Source of the DNA: Deltaproteobacteria bacterium
GTDB taxonomy: Bacteria > Myxococcota_A > UBA9160 > SMWR01
Assembly: GCA_019313245.1 (NCBI GenBank)
Contig: JAFDBP010000274.1
Span: 1 to 39,675, forward strand
DNA length: 39,675 nucleotides
Direction of reading: 5' to 3'
Made by a program: the position numbers and the translations under genes. The notes under the pieces are model-generated. The model searched no databases. It was not told where the DNA came from and saw only the letters and a list, made by a program, of their open reading frames with translations. Positions 29,000 to 39,429 of this stretch are shown here, one piece after another; positions within the stretch are counted from its first letter, which is position 1; the number at the start of each line of letters is the position of its first letter.

Positions 29000-29782
29000 T
29001 CAGGCGCGGCTTCCGCCGTCCATCACGAGCGGGTAGCCCGTGATGAAGCGTCCCGAACCACTGGCGGAATACAGCACCAGATCCGCGACCTCTTCGGGAG
29101 TGGCGACCCGATTGAGCGGCACTCCGTCGGCGGATCGCCGCAGGCCCTCTTCGATGCTGAGACCGCGATCGCGGAACTCGCCGCGCAACATCGGCGTATC
29201 GACGTCCCCGGGGCAGACCGCGACCACGCGAATCCCCTCTCGCGCGTGATCGAGCGCCATGGCGCGCGTCATCTGGAGCACGGCGCCCTTGCTCGCGCAG
29301 TAGGCGACCAGGTGTCGGCTGCCCGTCAGCGCGGCGTCGGATGCGACGTTCACGATGACGCCCCCGCGTTCGCGCATCGCGGGTATCGCCGCCCTGCAGA
29401 CGTAGAACATGCCGTTGACGTTGACGGCGAAAGTGTTTCGCCACTGCTCATCGGTGGTTTCGTCCACCGCCGCGTGGTAGATCACACCCGCGCTGTTGAC
29501 CGCGATATCCAGCTGTCCCAGGGCCGCGACCGTCTCGTCCACGAGAGAATCGCAGTAGGCGGGATCGGTGATGTCGCCCGGGATGAATTCGACTTTGCGT
29601 CCCAGTCCGCGCAGCCGCTCGCGAAGCCGGTTGCCGCGCGGTAGATCTCTTCCCGCGAGGGCGACATCGGCGCCGCTCGCCGCGAAAGCTTCGGCAATCG
29701 CGGCTCCCAAACCGGAGGTGGCTCCCGTTACCAGAACGGACTTGCCACTGAAATCGAACGAGGCTCGTTTGGTTTCGGTCAT
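29000..29782 (-). CDS. Short-chain dehydrogenase/reductase (classical SDR)
   Basis: A 260-residue NAD(P)-dependent oxidoreductase. The cofactor motif is TGATSGLG (19-26), NSAG is at 96-99, and the catalytic set is Asn121, Ser148, Tyr161 and Lys165 (YCASK). The C-terminal GYPLVMDGGSRA is typical. Classical SDRs act on alcohols, sugars, steroids or 3-oxoacyl groups; the fold alone does not tell which. It converges on the Rieske oxygenase gene with only 42 bases between, so a shared catabolic role (oxidation of a hydroxylated product) is possible but unproven. Confidence 0.92.
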   Translation of the reverse strand: MTETKRASFDFSGKSVLVTGATSGLGAAIAEAFAASGADVALAGRDLPRGNRLRERLRGLGRKVEFIPGDITDPAYCDSLVDETVAALGQLDIAVNSAGVIYHAAVDETTDEQWRNTFAVNVNGMFYVCRAAIPAMRERGGVIVNVASDAALTGSRHLVAYCASKGAVLQMTRAMALDHAREGIRVVAVCPGDVDTPMLRGEFRDRGLSIEEGLRRSADGVPLNRVATPEEVADLVLYSASGSGRFITGYPLVMDGGSRA

Positions 29783-29899
29783 CTTCGTATTCCCGGGGAC
29801 GATCTTCGGCGGCTCTCCCGATGCGCTCGCAATGGAAGTGGATCGGAAGGTTTCGCGCGATGGTCCGTTTCGGCGATCGAAGGCCGACGCGCGTGTGGC

Positions 29900-30694
29900 C
29901 TAGCGCTCCGCGTTGGCGGCCACCTGGTCGAGGCCCACCTGCCGGAGCACTTCGATGCGTTGCGTTCGCAGATTCGCGTCGTCCGGGTTGCCTTCGATCT
30001 GGTCGCTCAGGGCGGCGAACGAGTCGTACCAGATGCCCTCTTCAGCGTAGATTGAGGCGGCGCTCGCGTCGCTCGCGCTCTCGAGGCGCGCTGCCAATTT
30101 CCCGCTGTGTTCGATGCGATCGATCCAACCCGTCACGACCACGTCCTTCGAGCGCTTCTGGGGGTCGACGACGAGCGTTACCGACCACTCGTACTCCGCA
30201 CCCGGCTTCAGCTCTACCCCGTAGTCCGACAGGCGGATGCGTTGGATACCGGCGCGCTCCGGCGCCGCCAACGCGGCCGCCACTTCGGGCTCGTCACTCG
30301 CCTGGTCGAACAGCACGAATTCGATCCCCATCGAGGCATCCGGAATCCGATCGAGGTACCAGAAGAGCGACGGCTGGGCCGAAACGGTTTGCCCCACGTG
30401 ATCCGGGGTCAGCGCGAACATCAACGGAATCTTCTTGTCCGAACCGCGGGTTGCGCCACCCGTCGGCTTCACGGGCTTGCCCCGGTCGGGTGCGACGTAG
30501 AGCAGCTGGATCGGGCGTGCGGGAGGTGCTGCGCTGACCGGTTCCAGCTCTTTGGCGGGAGTCTCGCTCGCGCTCTCGGCCTTTTCGTCCGCCGGATCGG
30601 ACTCCGCTGCGGCGATGCCCGGCGCCATCAGCGCCATCGCGATTCCGAAAACGATGAATCTCGACTTCACTGCACCGGTTTTCGCTTTCTTCAT
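29900..30694 (-). CDS. DUF928 domain-containing exported protein
   Basis: A 264-residue protein with an N-terminal signal (SRFIVFGIAMALMAPGIAAA), start fixed by GGGAGGA before the ATG at 30694; 39 upstream open codons were dropped. After an acidic Glu/Ala linker the body matches the DUF928 pattern: GGATRG, LMFALTPDHVGQTVSAQPSLFWYL, EFVLFD, IQRIRLSDYGVELKPGAEYEWSVTLVVDP and VVTGWIDRIE. DUF928 proteins are best known from cyanobacteria, where they sit beside CHAT-domain and filamentous-haemagglutinin-type genes, the same company as here. It is transcribed away from the TPS operon across a 398-base spacer. Function unknown; periplasmic or surface location is inferred. Confidence 0.82.
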   Translation of the reverse strand: MKKAKTGAVKSRFIVFGIAMALMAPGIAAAESDPADEKAESASETPAKELEPVSAAPPARPIQLLYVAPDRGKPVKPTGGATRGSDKKIPLMFALTPDHVGQTVSAQPSLFWYLDRIPDASMGIEFVLFDQASDEPEVAAALAAPERAGIQRIRLSDYGVELKPGAEYEWSVTLVVDPQKRSKDVVVTGWIDRIEHSGKLAARLESASDASAASIYAEEGIWYDSFAALSDQIEGNPDDANLRTQRIEVLRQVGLDQVAANAER

Positions 30695-31092
30695 GATTGC
30701 GTCCTCCCAGTTCCTCGACTTCAGGCCCCGCGTCGAGACGGGCACGCGCGAGCAGTCGCGGAACCATAACAGGTGCCCACCGGGGTGAATGCTCGGAGGT
30801 TCAGAAGACATCCCCGACAGGCCGCGCCATTATACGCTTCCGGCGATCGGGGGTGGTGTGAATTGGTTCACATGGGACCGATCGAATCGACCCCGAGCTC
30901 TCCGCCGATTTCTTCAGCAACCGGCAACGAGCCTCCAAATCCCCAATTCTATTGACAGATTAGGCTCTGTTCTGCCGCCCGCCGATAGCCTTTTGCCGGC
31001 AGCTGCGCCGGTTTGGAGCGGACGTTTTGCTTGTAATTCGCGTGTAAAGCGCGTAGAAATGATCTGCACAAAACCGAGGGAGTTTGGGGCAA
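30695..31092. other. Divergent spacer before the PEP-CTERM/TPS region
   Basis: 398 bases with no credible gene, less GC-rich than its surroundings from about 30840 on. A perfect TTGACA occurs at 30952-30957 but no fitting -10 box lies 16-18 bases downstream. It should hold promoters for both the DUF928 gene and the PEP-CTERM gene. Confidence 0.4.
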
Positions 31093-31716
31093 ATGGGACG
31101 CGCAATCGCTCGCTGTATCGCCTGTCTGGTTCCCGTTGCAGTGTTGGTCGCCGCATCGGCTGCATCCGCCGCCTATTTCGTGGATTTCGAAAGCGACACG
31201 CCATTCATCAACCTGGCCAACGGCTTTACGAGCAGTGGCTCCACGCAGATTCACTTCAGCGACACGGATGGCGTGGATCTCATGGTCGTCCAGGCTTTCG
31301 GCAGCCAGGGTCTCGCCTTATTGGGCGACGACGACAGCGGTTTGCTGATGGAGTTCGACTTCGTCGCCTCGGCGCTCAGTCTGGATCTGGGCAACAGTTC
31401 CCTCGCCAATCTCGGAGACACCGCAGTGCTTACCCTCTTTCTGGGTGGGAGCGAAGTGGGCAGCACCTCGGTGGCTCTCAACCTGACCGATCCGATCGAT
31501 CAGACGATTAGTTACGCCGGCGTTTCGTTCGACTCGGCCATTCTGAGGTATGACGTCGCCGGCGGTTTGACGGAGTTTGTAGACAACATTCAGGTCGTGC
31601 CCGCGATACCCGAGCCCAGCGCAGGCTTCGTGTTCGGAATCGGCGTGCTGCTGGTTGGAGCGGCGTGCAGACGCCGGTCTTCCGCGGAGCTCGAGCAAGA
31701 TGAGATGCGCGACTGA
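31093..31716 (+). CDS. PEP-CTERM sorting domain-containing exported protein
   Basis: A 207-residue protein with a Sec signal peptide (CLVPVAVLVAASAASA) and a beta-rich, Asp/Gly/Ser-rich body (LGDDDSGLLMEFDF, AVLTLFLGGSEVGS, FDSAILRYDVAGG). The PEP-CTERM signal is AIPEPSAGFVFGIG, a hydrophobic segment and CRRR. Unusually, 12 hydrophilic residues (SSAELEQDEMRD) follow the Arg cluster, whereas most such proteins end there. ATG at 31093 is used; the ribosome site is weak. It lies upstream of and in the same direction as the TSP3/TPS genes, 123 bases ahead. Confidence 0.85.
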   Translation: MGRAIARCIACLVPVAVLVAASAASAAYFVDFESDTPFINLANGFTSSGSTQIHFSDTDGVDLMVVQAFGSQGLALLGDDDSGLLMEFDFVASALSLDLGNSSLANLGDTAVLTLFLGGSEVGSTSVALNLTDPIDQTISYAGVSFDSAILRYDVAGGLTEFVDNIQVVPAIPEPSAGFVFGIGVLLVGAACRRRSSAELEQDEMRD

Positions 31717-31839
31717 ATTGATTTCCAGAGCAGGTCGCGAAGATGGCCCGCTCGCAGTTCATCATCAACGCTCCAACAACCTGAACATCGGAATCCCCCG
31801 TTGCGCTTGGTTGGTGCGAGCAGCGCGAGGATTGTCGAT

Positions 31840-34491
31840 ATGGCTGGATGGCTCGCTGCCGTAGCTTCACTAGCAGGTGTATTGGTCTTCATGGCAAGCC
31901 CGGTGGCCGCGCAACCGGTAACGGGCCACTCCTCGAACGACGACTTCCTCGCGTCGGCCTTCATCGGATCCGTCGCCGAGGGACGCATCGGCGATCGCGG
32001 TCAAACCGGCGAATACGAGCTGTCGATCGGGCAGATGTTTCCGATCCAGACCGGCCAGTTCGACTGGGTGAGCGGCACCACCTACGACTGGAGGCTCACC
32101 TACGAGCCCGGTTCGATCGGTGGAACCCTCGTGTTCCGTTTCGACGGCACGGACTTCAGCATGGTGACCGCCACCGCGCTCAACAGTTTCTTCATTCGCG
32201 CTTTTGCGGAGCGGCCCGATACGCGGATCGTCGTCAGCAATCTCGTGCTCGGTCCGCCGCCGAGCGCGGGCGGCGGTGGTGCCACGATCTTCGAGACTTC
32301 GATGCCGAACACGCCAGCGAGCGCCAGGGCGAATGGCAGCGGCGCGAAATTGGACGTCCTGAAGATCAGCGGCGTCGATCTGCTCGTCGGCTTCACGCTG
32401 CGAGGCAAGGTCACCGCGACTTTCGCCAGCGCCAGCCCTCAGCCGACCGGCTCCGAACTCGCCTTCCAGGTCTACAGCGCCGAGGCGCCCAACTTTGCCG
32501 ACGCCGATGGTGACGGTGTTCCGGATGGGGAGGACAACTGCCCGAACGTTTCGAATCCGGAGCAGCTCGATTCGGACTTCGACGGGCTCGGAGACGCCTG
32601 CGACAACTGCGATTTCGTCGCCAACGGACCGGGCGAGGCCGGAATCCCCGGCGTCGGCAACCAGACGGACAGCGACGGCGATCGCGCCGGCGACGCCTGC
32701 GACAACTGCAATCCCGGTTGCAACCTGATCGTCCCGCCAAACGGCACCTGCGCGAACAGCAACCAGAACGACACCGATGAGGACGGTGTGGGCGACCGCT
32801 GCGACAACTGCCGCGAGATCCCGAACCCGGGTCAGGAGGACACGGACGGCGATGGGATCGGCGACGCGTGCGTGCCCACGCTCGTGACCCTCGACGTCCA
32901 GTTGGCGAGCGGATTCGACGCCGCGCAGTCCGTACCCACCGAGAAGCTCTTCAGCGCGAACGCGGTCCAGGGCCCGGTGACGACGATCAACATCACGCTC
33001 GACTGCAACCAGGACGTCGGCTTCGCGAACATCGGCATCCTCCCGGGCGGCAGTGCGGCGTTCGTGGACTTTGCGGGTTGCGACGACCCGCCGGCCGTGC
33101 CGGGCGACAACCGTCGAGATTGCGCGACCGCTCCGGATCTCGGACCGACCGTCGATGCGGCCAGTTCGTTCACGATCGGGCCGATGATCTCGGCGGCGAC
33201 GAACCCCGACGCCCCCGCCGGTCTCGTGGTGCTGCGGCTCGCGGGCAGCGGCGGGGCGAATGGCGACCTGCTCTGCGCGGCCGGAGACCAGGGCGTCTTC
33301 CTCGGTCCGCTGCGGATCGAAAACTTCGTGGCCGGCGACAACCCCCTCACCACCCAGTCGTTCGGAAGTTTCCTGCCGGATCCGCTCTCGCTGCTCGCGG
33401 GCCCCGCGGCCGGGCCGACTCCGCCGCCGGAGATCCCGCTCGCGCTCGTGGTGACGGAGCTGCTCCCGGCCGGCGATCCGCTCGTGACACTCGAGCTGAA
33501 GCGAGCCCCGACCGCTCCGGATCGGCGCTTCGCACTGCGCATGGGCGCGCCGCAGAACCAGATCGACAGACTCGTGGTGGGACTGACCACGGATGCGGCG
33601 CCGACGCAGGCCGACGTCAGCTTCGGCGGCTGTGAGGTTCCGGGCAGCTCCGTCGCAAACGCCCCGGCCGGGTTCGTCAACGATCTGCGCGGCTGTCCGG
33701 ACGCCGCAAATCTCCCGGCGGGTGCCGTGGTCGGTACGAACGTCAATATCCCGACGGGCTTCAACATCTTCGGGACGCCGACTGTCGCGACCTACACCGT
33801 GGGGCCGGAAGCCGCTGGGGGCGTGCGCCCCCCGAACACCATCTGGATCGCGGTCGAGTCGCAGGCCGGCGCGCTCAACGCGGCCGGCGGCGGCACCACC
33901 GTGCTCGGTGTCGTGGAGTACGCCCAGCCCATCGACACGCCCCAGATCGTGCTCGCGGGTGGCGAGACGCTGCCGGGTTACGAGAGCGGCGTGATCGTGG
34001 TGACCTCGGGCCCGCCGGTCGCAAACGACAACGTCGCGATCGTCAGCACCTTCTCGGTGGACGACGACCTGGATCAGGACGGCGTCGGCGACGAGGACGA
34101 CAACTGCCCGAGTACGCCAAACGGCGGCCCGGGCGGACAGGAGGACGGCGGCGGCGTCCACACTTTCAGCGACGACGGAATCGGCAGAGCCTGTCAGTGT
34201 TTCGACGTGACGGGCAATGGTGTCGTCGACGACGGGAACCTGTCGGAAGAAGACGATGTCGTGCCCTGTCAGCAGGTGCTCGCGCTGCTGCCCGGAGATC
34301 TGCCCGCGGATGAAGCCGCAGCCGCCAAGTGCGCCACCGTCGGCGACCAGGAATTCGGGATCGTCGATCTGATCGTGGGAGAACTCGAGTCTGCGGGTGA
34401 GGACACCGGGCTCGCGGAGACCGGAGTCGGGCTCAGCGCACTGGACGGAGGCATGCAGGTATGCGGGCCCGCCGTCGAGCTGCAGCCGTGA
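31840..34491 (+). CDS. Secreted protein with thrombospondin type 3 repeats and a dockerin-like C-terminus
   Basis: An 883-residue exported protein. ATG at 31840 follows GCGAGGA by 9 bases and opens a signal peptide ([24 protein letters not shown]). Residues about 221-346 carry calcium-binding TSP3 repeats ([68 protein letters not shown]). A long Gly/Pro/Ala-rich beta region follows. Near 740-770 there is another TSP3-like unit ([15 protein letters not shown]), and at 789-860 a segment [17 protein letters not shown] followed by a second loop [10 protein letters not shown] that resembles a degenerate dockerin. No PEP-CTERM tail is present. The 3' end overlaps the TPS gene, so both are translated from one message. 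Confidence 0.85.
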   Translation: MAGWLAAVASLAGVLVFMASPVAAQPVTGHSSNDDFLASAFIGSVAEGRIGDRGQTGEYELSIGQMFPIQTGQFDWVSGTTYDWRLTYEPGSIGGTLVFRFDGTDFSMVTATALNSFFIRAFAERPDTRIVVSNLVLGPPPSAGGGGATIFETSMPNTPASARANGSGAKLDVLKISGVDLLVGFTLRGKVTATFASASPQPTGSELAFQVYSAEAPNFADADGDGVPDGEDNCPNVSNPEQLDSDFDGLGDACDNCDFVANGPGEAGIPGVGNQTDSDGDRAGDACDNCNPGCNLIVPPNGTCANSNQNDTDEDGVGDRCDNCREIPNPGQEDTDGDGIGDACVPTLVTLDVQLASGFDAAQSVPTEKLFSANAVQGPVTTINITLDCNQDVGFANIGILPGGSAAFVDFAGCDDPPAVPGDNRRDCATAPDLGPTVDAASSFTIGPMISAATNPDAPAGLVVLRLAGSGGANGDLLCAAGDQGVFLGPLRIENFVAGDNPLTTQSFGSFLPDPLSLLAGPAAGPTPPPEIPLALVVTELLPAGDPLVTLELKRAPTAPDRRFALRMGAPQNQIDRLVVGLTTDAAPTQADVSFGGCEVPGSSVANAPAGFVNDLRGCPDAANLPAGAVVGTNVNIPTGFNIFGTPTVATYTVGPEAAGGVRPPNTIWIAVESQAGALNAAGGGTTVLGVVEYAQPIDTPQIVLAGGETLPGYESGVIVVTSGPPVANDNVAIVSTFSVDDDLDQDGVGDEDDNCPSTPNGGPGGQEDGGGVHTFSDDGIGRACQCFDVTGNGVVDDGNLSEEDDVVPCQQVLALLPGDLPADEAAAAKCATVGDQEFGIVDLIVGELESAGEDTGLAETGVGLSALDGGMQVCGPAVELQP

Positions 34492-37400
34492 AATCGGCTC
34501 TGGCCGCACTCGGCTCTCCGAGCCGCGCTTCCGCTCGCGCGGCTCCGGAGCTCGCCCTGCTGCTCGGCCTGCTCTGGGCGGCGACGCCGGCTGCGGCGCA
34601 GCTCGGCATCGATCCGGCCAGTGTGGTCACGGACATCCGCACCGACGGCAGCTTCGGCGCTCCGACGCAGGTCGGGGGCGTCGGCGGCGTGTACGAGATC
34701 CCCGAATCCCTCGGCAACCGCCCGGGCGGAGCGAATGGCAGGAACCTCTTCCACAGCTTCGAGCGCTTCGACATCGCGACGTCCGACGTCGGCCGCTTCA
34801 CCGCGGAAGCGCCGACGGCGAACGTGATCAGCCGCGTCACGGGGGGCGGCGTTTCGAAGATCTTCGGCACCCTCGAGGCGGGGAGCGGCCTCGAGGGCGC
34901 CGACTTCTACTTCCTGAACCCGCACGGCGTCGTCTTCGGCCCCGGCGCGAGGTTGGACGTGACGGGCTCGTTCCACGTCAGCACCGCGGACGAGCTGGGC
35001 TTCGACAGCGGAGAGGTCTTCGCGGCGCGACTCGGCGGCGCAGTGCCGACGATGGCGGTGGCCCATCCGGTCGACTTCGGCTTCTGGGTCGACGATGCGG
35101 CCCCGGCCGGAATCTGGTTCGACAAAACTCGAGCCAGTTCGCTCGATCCGAACTTTGCGGTGGGCGACGGCGACACGCTGTCGGTGGTCGCGGGGCAGAT
35201 CGAGATGGCGGGCCCCGGTGGCGAGTCCCGAGCCAACGTCGCGGCGATCGGCGGTGTCGTCCAGCTCGCGGCGGCTCCCGCGGGCAGCCGGATCCCGGTC
35301 GACCTGAACGAACTCGAAGACGTCGAGGCGCTGCGTTCCGACGCCGCGCTGATCCGCTTCACGGGGGGCGGGGGCGCGCGCGTGGCGGGCAGCGGAAGCG
35401 AAGCGCCCGCGCGGATCGCAATTCGGGCGGGACGCTTCGAGATGGTGCGCGACCAGCTCGGCGGCGCGAGTGGGATCCTGCAAGCGCAGGCGACGGGCCG
35501 CGAGCCCGCGGGATCGCTCGCGATCGACGTCGAGGTGGCCGGGGCGATCGAACTCGCTCGCGGTCGCATCCTCTCGTCGACGACCGCGAGCAACAGCAGC
35601 GGTGACATTCGCCTCGCCGGCGAGCGGGTCGTGCTCGCGGACGGGACGATCGCGCGCGGGCAGATCCTCGATACCGGCAACGAGAATCCGGGCCCCGGCA
35701 TCGTCGTCGACGCGGGAGACGGCGCAGTCGAGATTCTCGGCGGTTCCCAGCTGCGCGTCGAAGACGAAATCGAAAATGGCAACAGCAAGGGCAAGGTCGG
35801 CGACATCCGCGTGATCGCGTCGGAGTTGAACATCGCGGGCAGCCGGGTGGTCGAGATCGGCGGCGTCGACGTCGCGATCGGATCGGCGATTCTCGCGACG
35901 AGTCGCGGCGACGGCGACGCCGCGGTCGTGCGCGTCGACGCGGATCGGATCGACCTCTCCGACGCGGGCGAGATCAAAGCGGTCCGGCTCCAGAACCTGC
36001 TCTCCCTCGATGTGGTTCCGGAGGATGCCGGCCGGATCGAGGTGCACGCTGGCGAGCTTCAGATCACAGACGGCGCGATCGGCAGCGTCACCCAGGGTGC
36101 GGGTCGCGGCGCCGACGTCTCGGTGGTCGCCGACACCATCCGGGTGGCGAGTACCGGAACGCCGGGTGCGACCGGAGAAGTGGTCACGGGACAAATCAGC
36201 ACGCTCACGCAGCGAAGCGACTTCATGGGTTTCGAGTTGAACGGCGGGCGCGGCGGCGATCTCAGCATCCACGCGGGATCCGAAGCGCAACCGGGGCTGG
36301 TCGAATTGACCGGCGGCGGCCAGATCCGCGCCGTCACCCGAAGCGATTCGGACGCGGGCAACCTCGAGTTGACGGTCGACGGGGGCCCGCTCGCGGCGCG
36401 CGGCGCGTTCGAGTTCGAGGACGCGTCGGGCGAAAATCGCAAGGTGCCTTCGGGCGTGTTTTCGCGCTCCGAGGGCGAAGCGATCGGGGACGGCGGGTCC
36501 CTCGAGATCCTGGCGGACTCGGTGCTGCTCGACGATCGCGCCGAGATTTCCGCGCGGACCGAGACCGACGGCGACGCGGGAGACTTGCTGATCGTCGCTC
36601 GCGATCTCGTCTCGGTCCGGGACGGCTCGACGATTTCCGCGCGTGGCGCGGGCGGCTCCTTCGCCCCTGGCGGCCCGCGACCGGGCAACGGCGGCAACCT
36701 CACGATCGATGCGGACGTGTTGGAGGTTCTCGAAGGTGGAAAGGTTTCGGCCAGCGCGTCCGGAACCGGCGATGCGAGGGACGTGAACATCCGCGCGCGA
36801 GAAGTCCTCGTTTCGGGCGAGGGCTCCGGCGTGTTCGCGCAGGCGCTCGGTCGCAGCGTGCAGGCGGGGCGCGCGGGCAACCTGAACTTCGCGCCGCGCG
36901 AGGGCGAGCGGATGACCCTTCGCGTACTCGACGGCGGCCAACTCTCCGTGGAGGGGAAGGAGTTCGGCCTACCCGGAGACATCGACATCCGCGGTGCGGA
37001 TCTGGTGGAAGTCGCGAGTGGCGGCTCGATCAATGCGCGCGGCGAGCGCGCGGTCCTGCGCGAGGGCGAGACGCCCGAAGACCTGCCCGAACTCGCGAGC
37101 GACATTCGCATCGGCGACACCGGGAAACTGCTGCTCTCGGGCGGAACCATCACCGCGGAAACCGAGGGTTCCGCTTTCGGCGGCACGATCGAGGTCGCGG
37201 CGGACGAGATCGTGCTCCGATCGCGATCCAGCATCACCTCGCGAAGCACGGCGAACGACGGCGGCAATGCGGGCGACGTCGTGCTCGCGGCGAAGCGCAG
37301 GTTCGAAGCGCGCAACAGCTCGGTGACCACCACCGCCGCCGACGCTGGCGGCGGGCGAATCTCGATCCAGGCGGGCCACCTCGTCAATCTGCTCGACTCG

Positions 37401-37907
37401 CGCCTCGAGACGACGGTGCAGGGCGCGGATGCTGGCGAGGACGCGGGCGACATCGACATCCCGCTGCGCGGCGACGAGGGCATCGCGCCGGTGCGGCCGC
37501 GTTTCGTCGTGGCCAACGACAGCATCATCCGCGCCAACGCCAAGGCCACGAACGCGGGCAACATCACGATCGCCGCCAACGACGTCTTGATCTCGGCGGA
37601 CAGCATCCTCGAGGCGACGTCGGAGACGGGACTCAGCGGCGCAGTTCGCGTTGCGGCTCCCGACAGCGTGCTCGTCAGCCGGTTGACGCCGCTGCCCGTC
37701 GACTTCGAAGATCCCGCCGATCGATTGCTTCCCCCGTGCGTGGCCCGCACGGAACGCACCGGGAGTTTCGTGGTGCAGAATCGCGAGGCGATCCCGCGCG
37801 CGCCCGACGAGGCGCTGCCCGCTTCGCTCGCCGACCCGCACCGCGGCGACAATGTCATACCCAGCATCGAATCCGATCCGTGTTCGGTATTCGAGGAGGC
37901 TCCATGA
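34461..37907 (+). CDS. Filamentous haemagglutinin-type two-partner secretion exoprotein (TpsA)
   Basis: A 1148-residue exoprotein. The first 46 residues are an extended basic signal peptide ending ATPAAA. The TPS domain follows (about 47-300), with [13 protein letters not shown], the family's NPNG-type motif as [13 protein letters not shown] near 151-163, and [11 protein letters not shown]. The body is a repetitive beta-helix with recurring [16 protein letters not shown]-like turns. The end has [14 protein letters not shown], a tail also seen in cyanobacterial-type TPS proteins. Export would need an outer-membrane TpsB transporter, not present here. ATG at 34461 overlaps the upstream gene by 31 bases and follows GGAGG; a GTG at 34488 giving a 4-base overlap is an alternative. 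Confidence 0.92.
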   Translation: MRARRRAAAVKSALAALGSPSRASARAAPELALLLGLLWAATPAAAQLGIDPASVVTDIRTDGSFGAPTQVGGVGGVYEIPESLGNRPGGANGRNLFHSFERFDIATSDVGRFTAEAPTANVISRVTGGGVSKIFGTLEAGSGLEGADFYFLNPHGVVFGPGARLDVTGSFHVSTADELGFDSGEVFAARLGGAVPTMAVAHPVDFGFWVDDAAPAGIWFDKTRASSLDPNFAVGDGDTLSVVAGQIEMAGPGGESRANVAAIGGVVQLAAAPAGSRIPVDLNELEDVEALRSDAALIRFTGGGGARVAGSGSEAPARIAIRAGRFEMVRDQLGGASGILQAQATGREPAGSLAIDVEVAGAIELARGRILSSTTASNSSGDIRLAGERVVLADGTIARGQILDTGNENPGPGIVVDAGDGAVEILGGSQLRVEDEIENGNSKGKVGDIRVIASELNIAGSRVVEIGGVDVAIGSAILATSRGDGDAAVVRVDADRIDLSDAGEIKAVRLQNLLSLDVVPEDAGRIEVHAGELQITDGAIGSVTQGAGRGADVSVVADTIRVASTGTPGATGEVVTGQISTLTQRSDFMGFELNGGRGGDLSIHAGSEAQPGLVELTGGGQIRAVTRSDSDAGNLELTVDGGPLAARGAFEFEDASGENRKVPSGVFSRSEGEAIGDGGSLEILADSVLLDDRAEISARTETDGDAGDLLIVARDLVSVRDGSTISARGAGGSFAPGGPRPGNGGNLTIDADVLEVLEGGKVSASASGTGDARDVNIRAREVLVSGEGSGVFAQALGRSVQAGRAGNLNFAPREGERMTLRVLDGGQLSVEGKEFGLPGDIDIRGADLVEVASGGSINARGERAVLREGETPEDLPELASDIRIGDTGKLLLSGGTITAETEGSAFGGTIEVAADEIVLRSRSSITSRSTANDGGNAGDVVLAAKRRFEARNSSVTTTAADAGGGRISIQAGHLVNLLDSRLETTVQGADAGEDAGDIDIPLRGDEGIAPVRPRFVVANDSIIRANAKATNAGNITIAANDVLISADSILEATSETGLSGAVRVAAPDSVLVSRLTPLPVDFEDPADRLLPPCVARTERTGSFVVQNREAIPRAPDEALPASLADPHRGDNVIPSIESDPCSVFEEAP

Positions 37908-39424
37908 TGTTCGAAATTCGCAGACCCTCGATCCGACGCCGCGGTGTCTCGATCGCCATTCCGCTCACTGCCTCGGCGCTCGCGTTCGCGGCATTCTGGA
38001 ACGCGAGCCCGTCGAGCGCGCAGACGCCGGGGCCGTCGACCGCGCCGGTCGACATCTACCACAGCACCAACGACGACGGCGTGCACCCCGACCCGTCGCT
38101 CCCGCCCGGCTGTGTGGCCGGCTCGGGTTCGCCGGGGGCGAGCAATGTGCTGGTGTTGGAGCCGGTCGCGCAAGGTCGAGGCGCAGCGCTCGTGGCGGAC
38201 CTCACCGCTTTGGGGCACACCGCGACGCTTCAGACCACCCTGCCGGCCGATCTGTCGGTGTACGCCTCGATCTGGTACGTGGCCGCGTTCGAGGCCATCA
38301 CGACGGCCAACCAGGACCGCCTGCGCAGCTTCATTCAGAGTGGCGGCGGCGTTCACCTGACGGGTGAGCGCCCGTGTTGTGAGACCTTGAACGCCTCCGT
38401 GCAGGCGTTGGTCAATAGCGTCGTCGTGGGCGGCGGTATCACGGTCGGAGACCAGGGTGATCCCACCGGCCCTTATCCGATCAACGCCACGGCTGTCGGC
38501 GACGTGGCCACGAATCCCAACTCGCTCACGACCTGGATCCCCAATGCGCCTGGGGGAATGCTGGTTCCAGATCCCGAGAACGTCTTCGCCACCTCCGGGA
38601 TTCCCGGCGTAGCGGTGGGCGCGGTCTGGGACTCCAATGAGTTGGTCGGTGGAAACGGCCGCTTGAGTGTGCTGATGGACTGGGACTGGTTTCAGGATGC
38701 GAACCCATCCGATCGGCTTCCGGTGATCGAAAACCTGCAGGCATTTCTCGGCGCCGGAGCGAGCGGCGGCGGAAACGTCTGCGTGCTCAACGGCGGTGCG
38801 AACGAGCGGCTCAATGTCTGGATCGACGGAGGGAACACCGCGAGCGGCCAGGGTGAGACGGTCTGCAAGTTTGGCCCGAATGGCGGCAGCGGCGACAACC
38901 TCTGCGGCGCCGACATGCTGATCGAGATGACGGGCGGCAGCATCACGGGGATCGAGCCGACGGTCGACACCCTGGTGTGCAGCCCGAGCTGTGCGAACTG
39001 CGAGGCCAACGAGACCGGGATCTGCCCGCTGCCGGCCGATACGACGAGCATCCGGATGAACTTCCGGCGCGGCGCCGCCTACGCGCCGCCCAACGCGCCC
39101 CCCGTCGGACCGCGCCGGGTGGCGACGCTCATCGTCGAAAGCAGCGGCAACAGCGCCCAGAATCCGAGCCGGGTCTTTGCGAGCGGTGTCGCGGCGGCCG
39201 GTGCGAATCTGCAGGTGCGCCGGATCGCCAACGCGGCGGATGTGTGTACGGGCTCCGGTCAGCCGTTCGCCTGTTGCACCGGTGCCGGCACGGGTGACGG
39301 CGAGTGGCCGTGCGGGCCCCGGGTGATCGCGACCGGCGACGTGCCCGAACCCGCCCAGATCCTGCAACTGCTCGGCGGGTTGCTCGGGATGAGTTACCTG
39401 TATCGGCGGCGCAGGCGGGCCTAG
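37904..39424 (+). CDS. PEP-CTERM protein with amidotransferase-like N-terminal region
   Basis: A 506-residue exported protein, start ATG at 37904 with GAGGAGGC before it and a 4-base ATGA overlap with the TPS gene. The signal peptide spans residues 12-45 (LTASALAFAAFWNASPSSA). Residues 70-300 look like a class I glutamine-amidotransferase/ThuA-type fold (SNVLVLEP, LSVYASIWYVAAFEAIT, LRSFIQSGGGVHLTGERPCCE), a pattern used for binding or hydrolysis; the match is by eye. Cys pairs occur further on (CCTGAG, PSCANCEANETGICP). The C-terminus VPEPAQILQLLGG and RRRRRA is a PEP-CTERM signal, so the protein is likely exosortase-processed and anchored. Confidence 0.85.
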   Translation: MMFEIRRPSIRRRGVSIAIPLTASALAFAAFWNASPSSAQTPGPSTAPVDIYHSTNDDGVHPDPSLPPGCVAGSGSPGASNVLVLEPVAQGRGAALVADLTALGHTATLQTTLPADLSVYASIWYVAAFEAITTANQDRLRSFIQSGGGVHLTGERPCCETLNASVQALVNSVVVGGGITVGDQGDPTGPYPINATAVGDVATNPNSLTTWIPNAPGGMLVPDPENVFATSGIPGVAVGAVWDSNELVGGNGRLSVLMDWDWFQDANPSDRLPVIENLQAFLGAGASGGGNVCVLNGGANERLNVWIDGGNTASGQGETVCKFGPNGGSGDNLCGADMLIEMTGGSITGIEPTVDTLVCSPSCANCEANETGICPLPADTTSIRMNFRRGAAYAPPNAPPVGPRRVATLIVESSGNSAQNPSRVFASGVAAAGANLQVRRIANAADVCTGSGQPFACCTGAGTGDGEWPCGPRVIATGDVPEPAQILQLLGGLLGMSYLYRRRRRA

Positions 39425-39429
39425 TGACG

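Noticed and set aside
30952-30957. Perfect TTGACA as a promoter of the PEP-CTERM gene at 31093
   Set aside because: No acceptable -10 box occurs at 16-18 bases, so the match may be chance.
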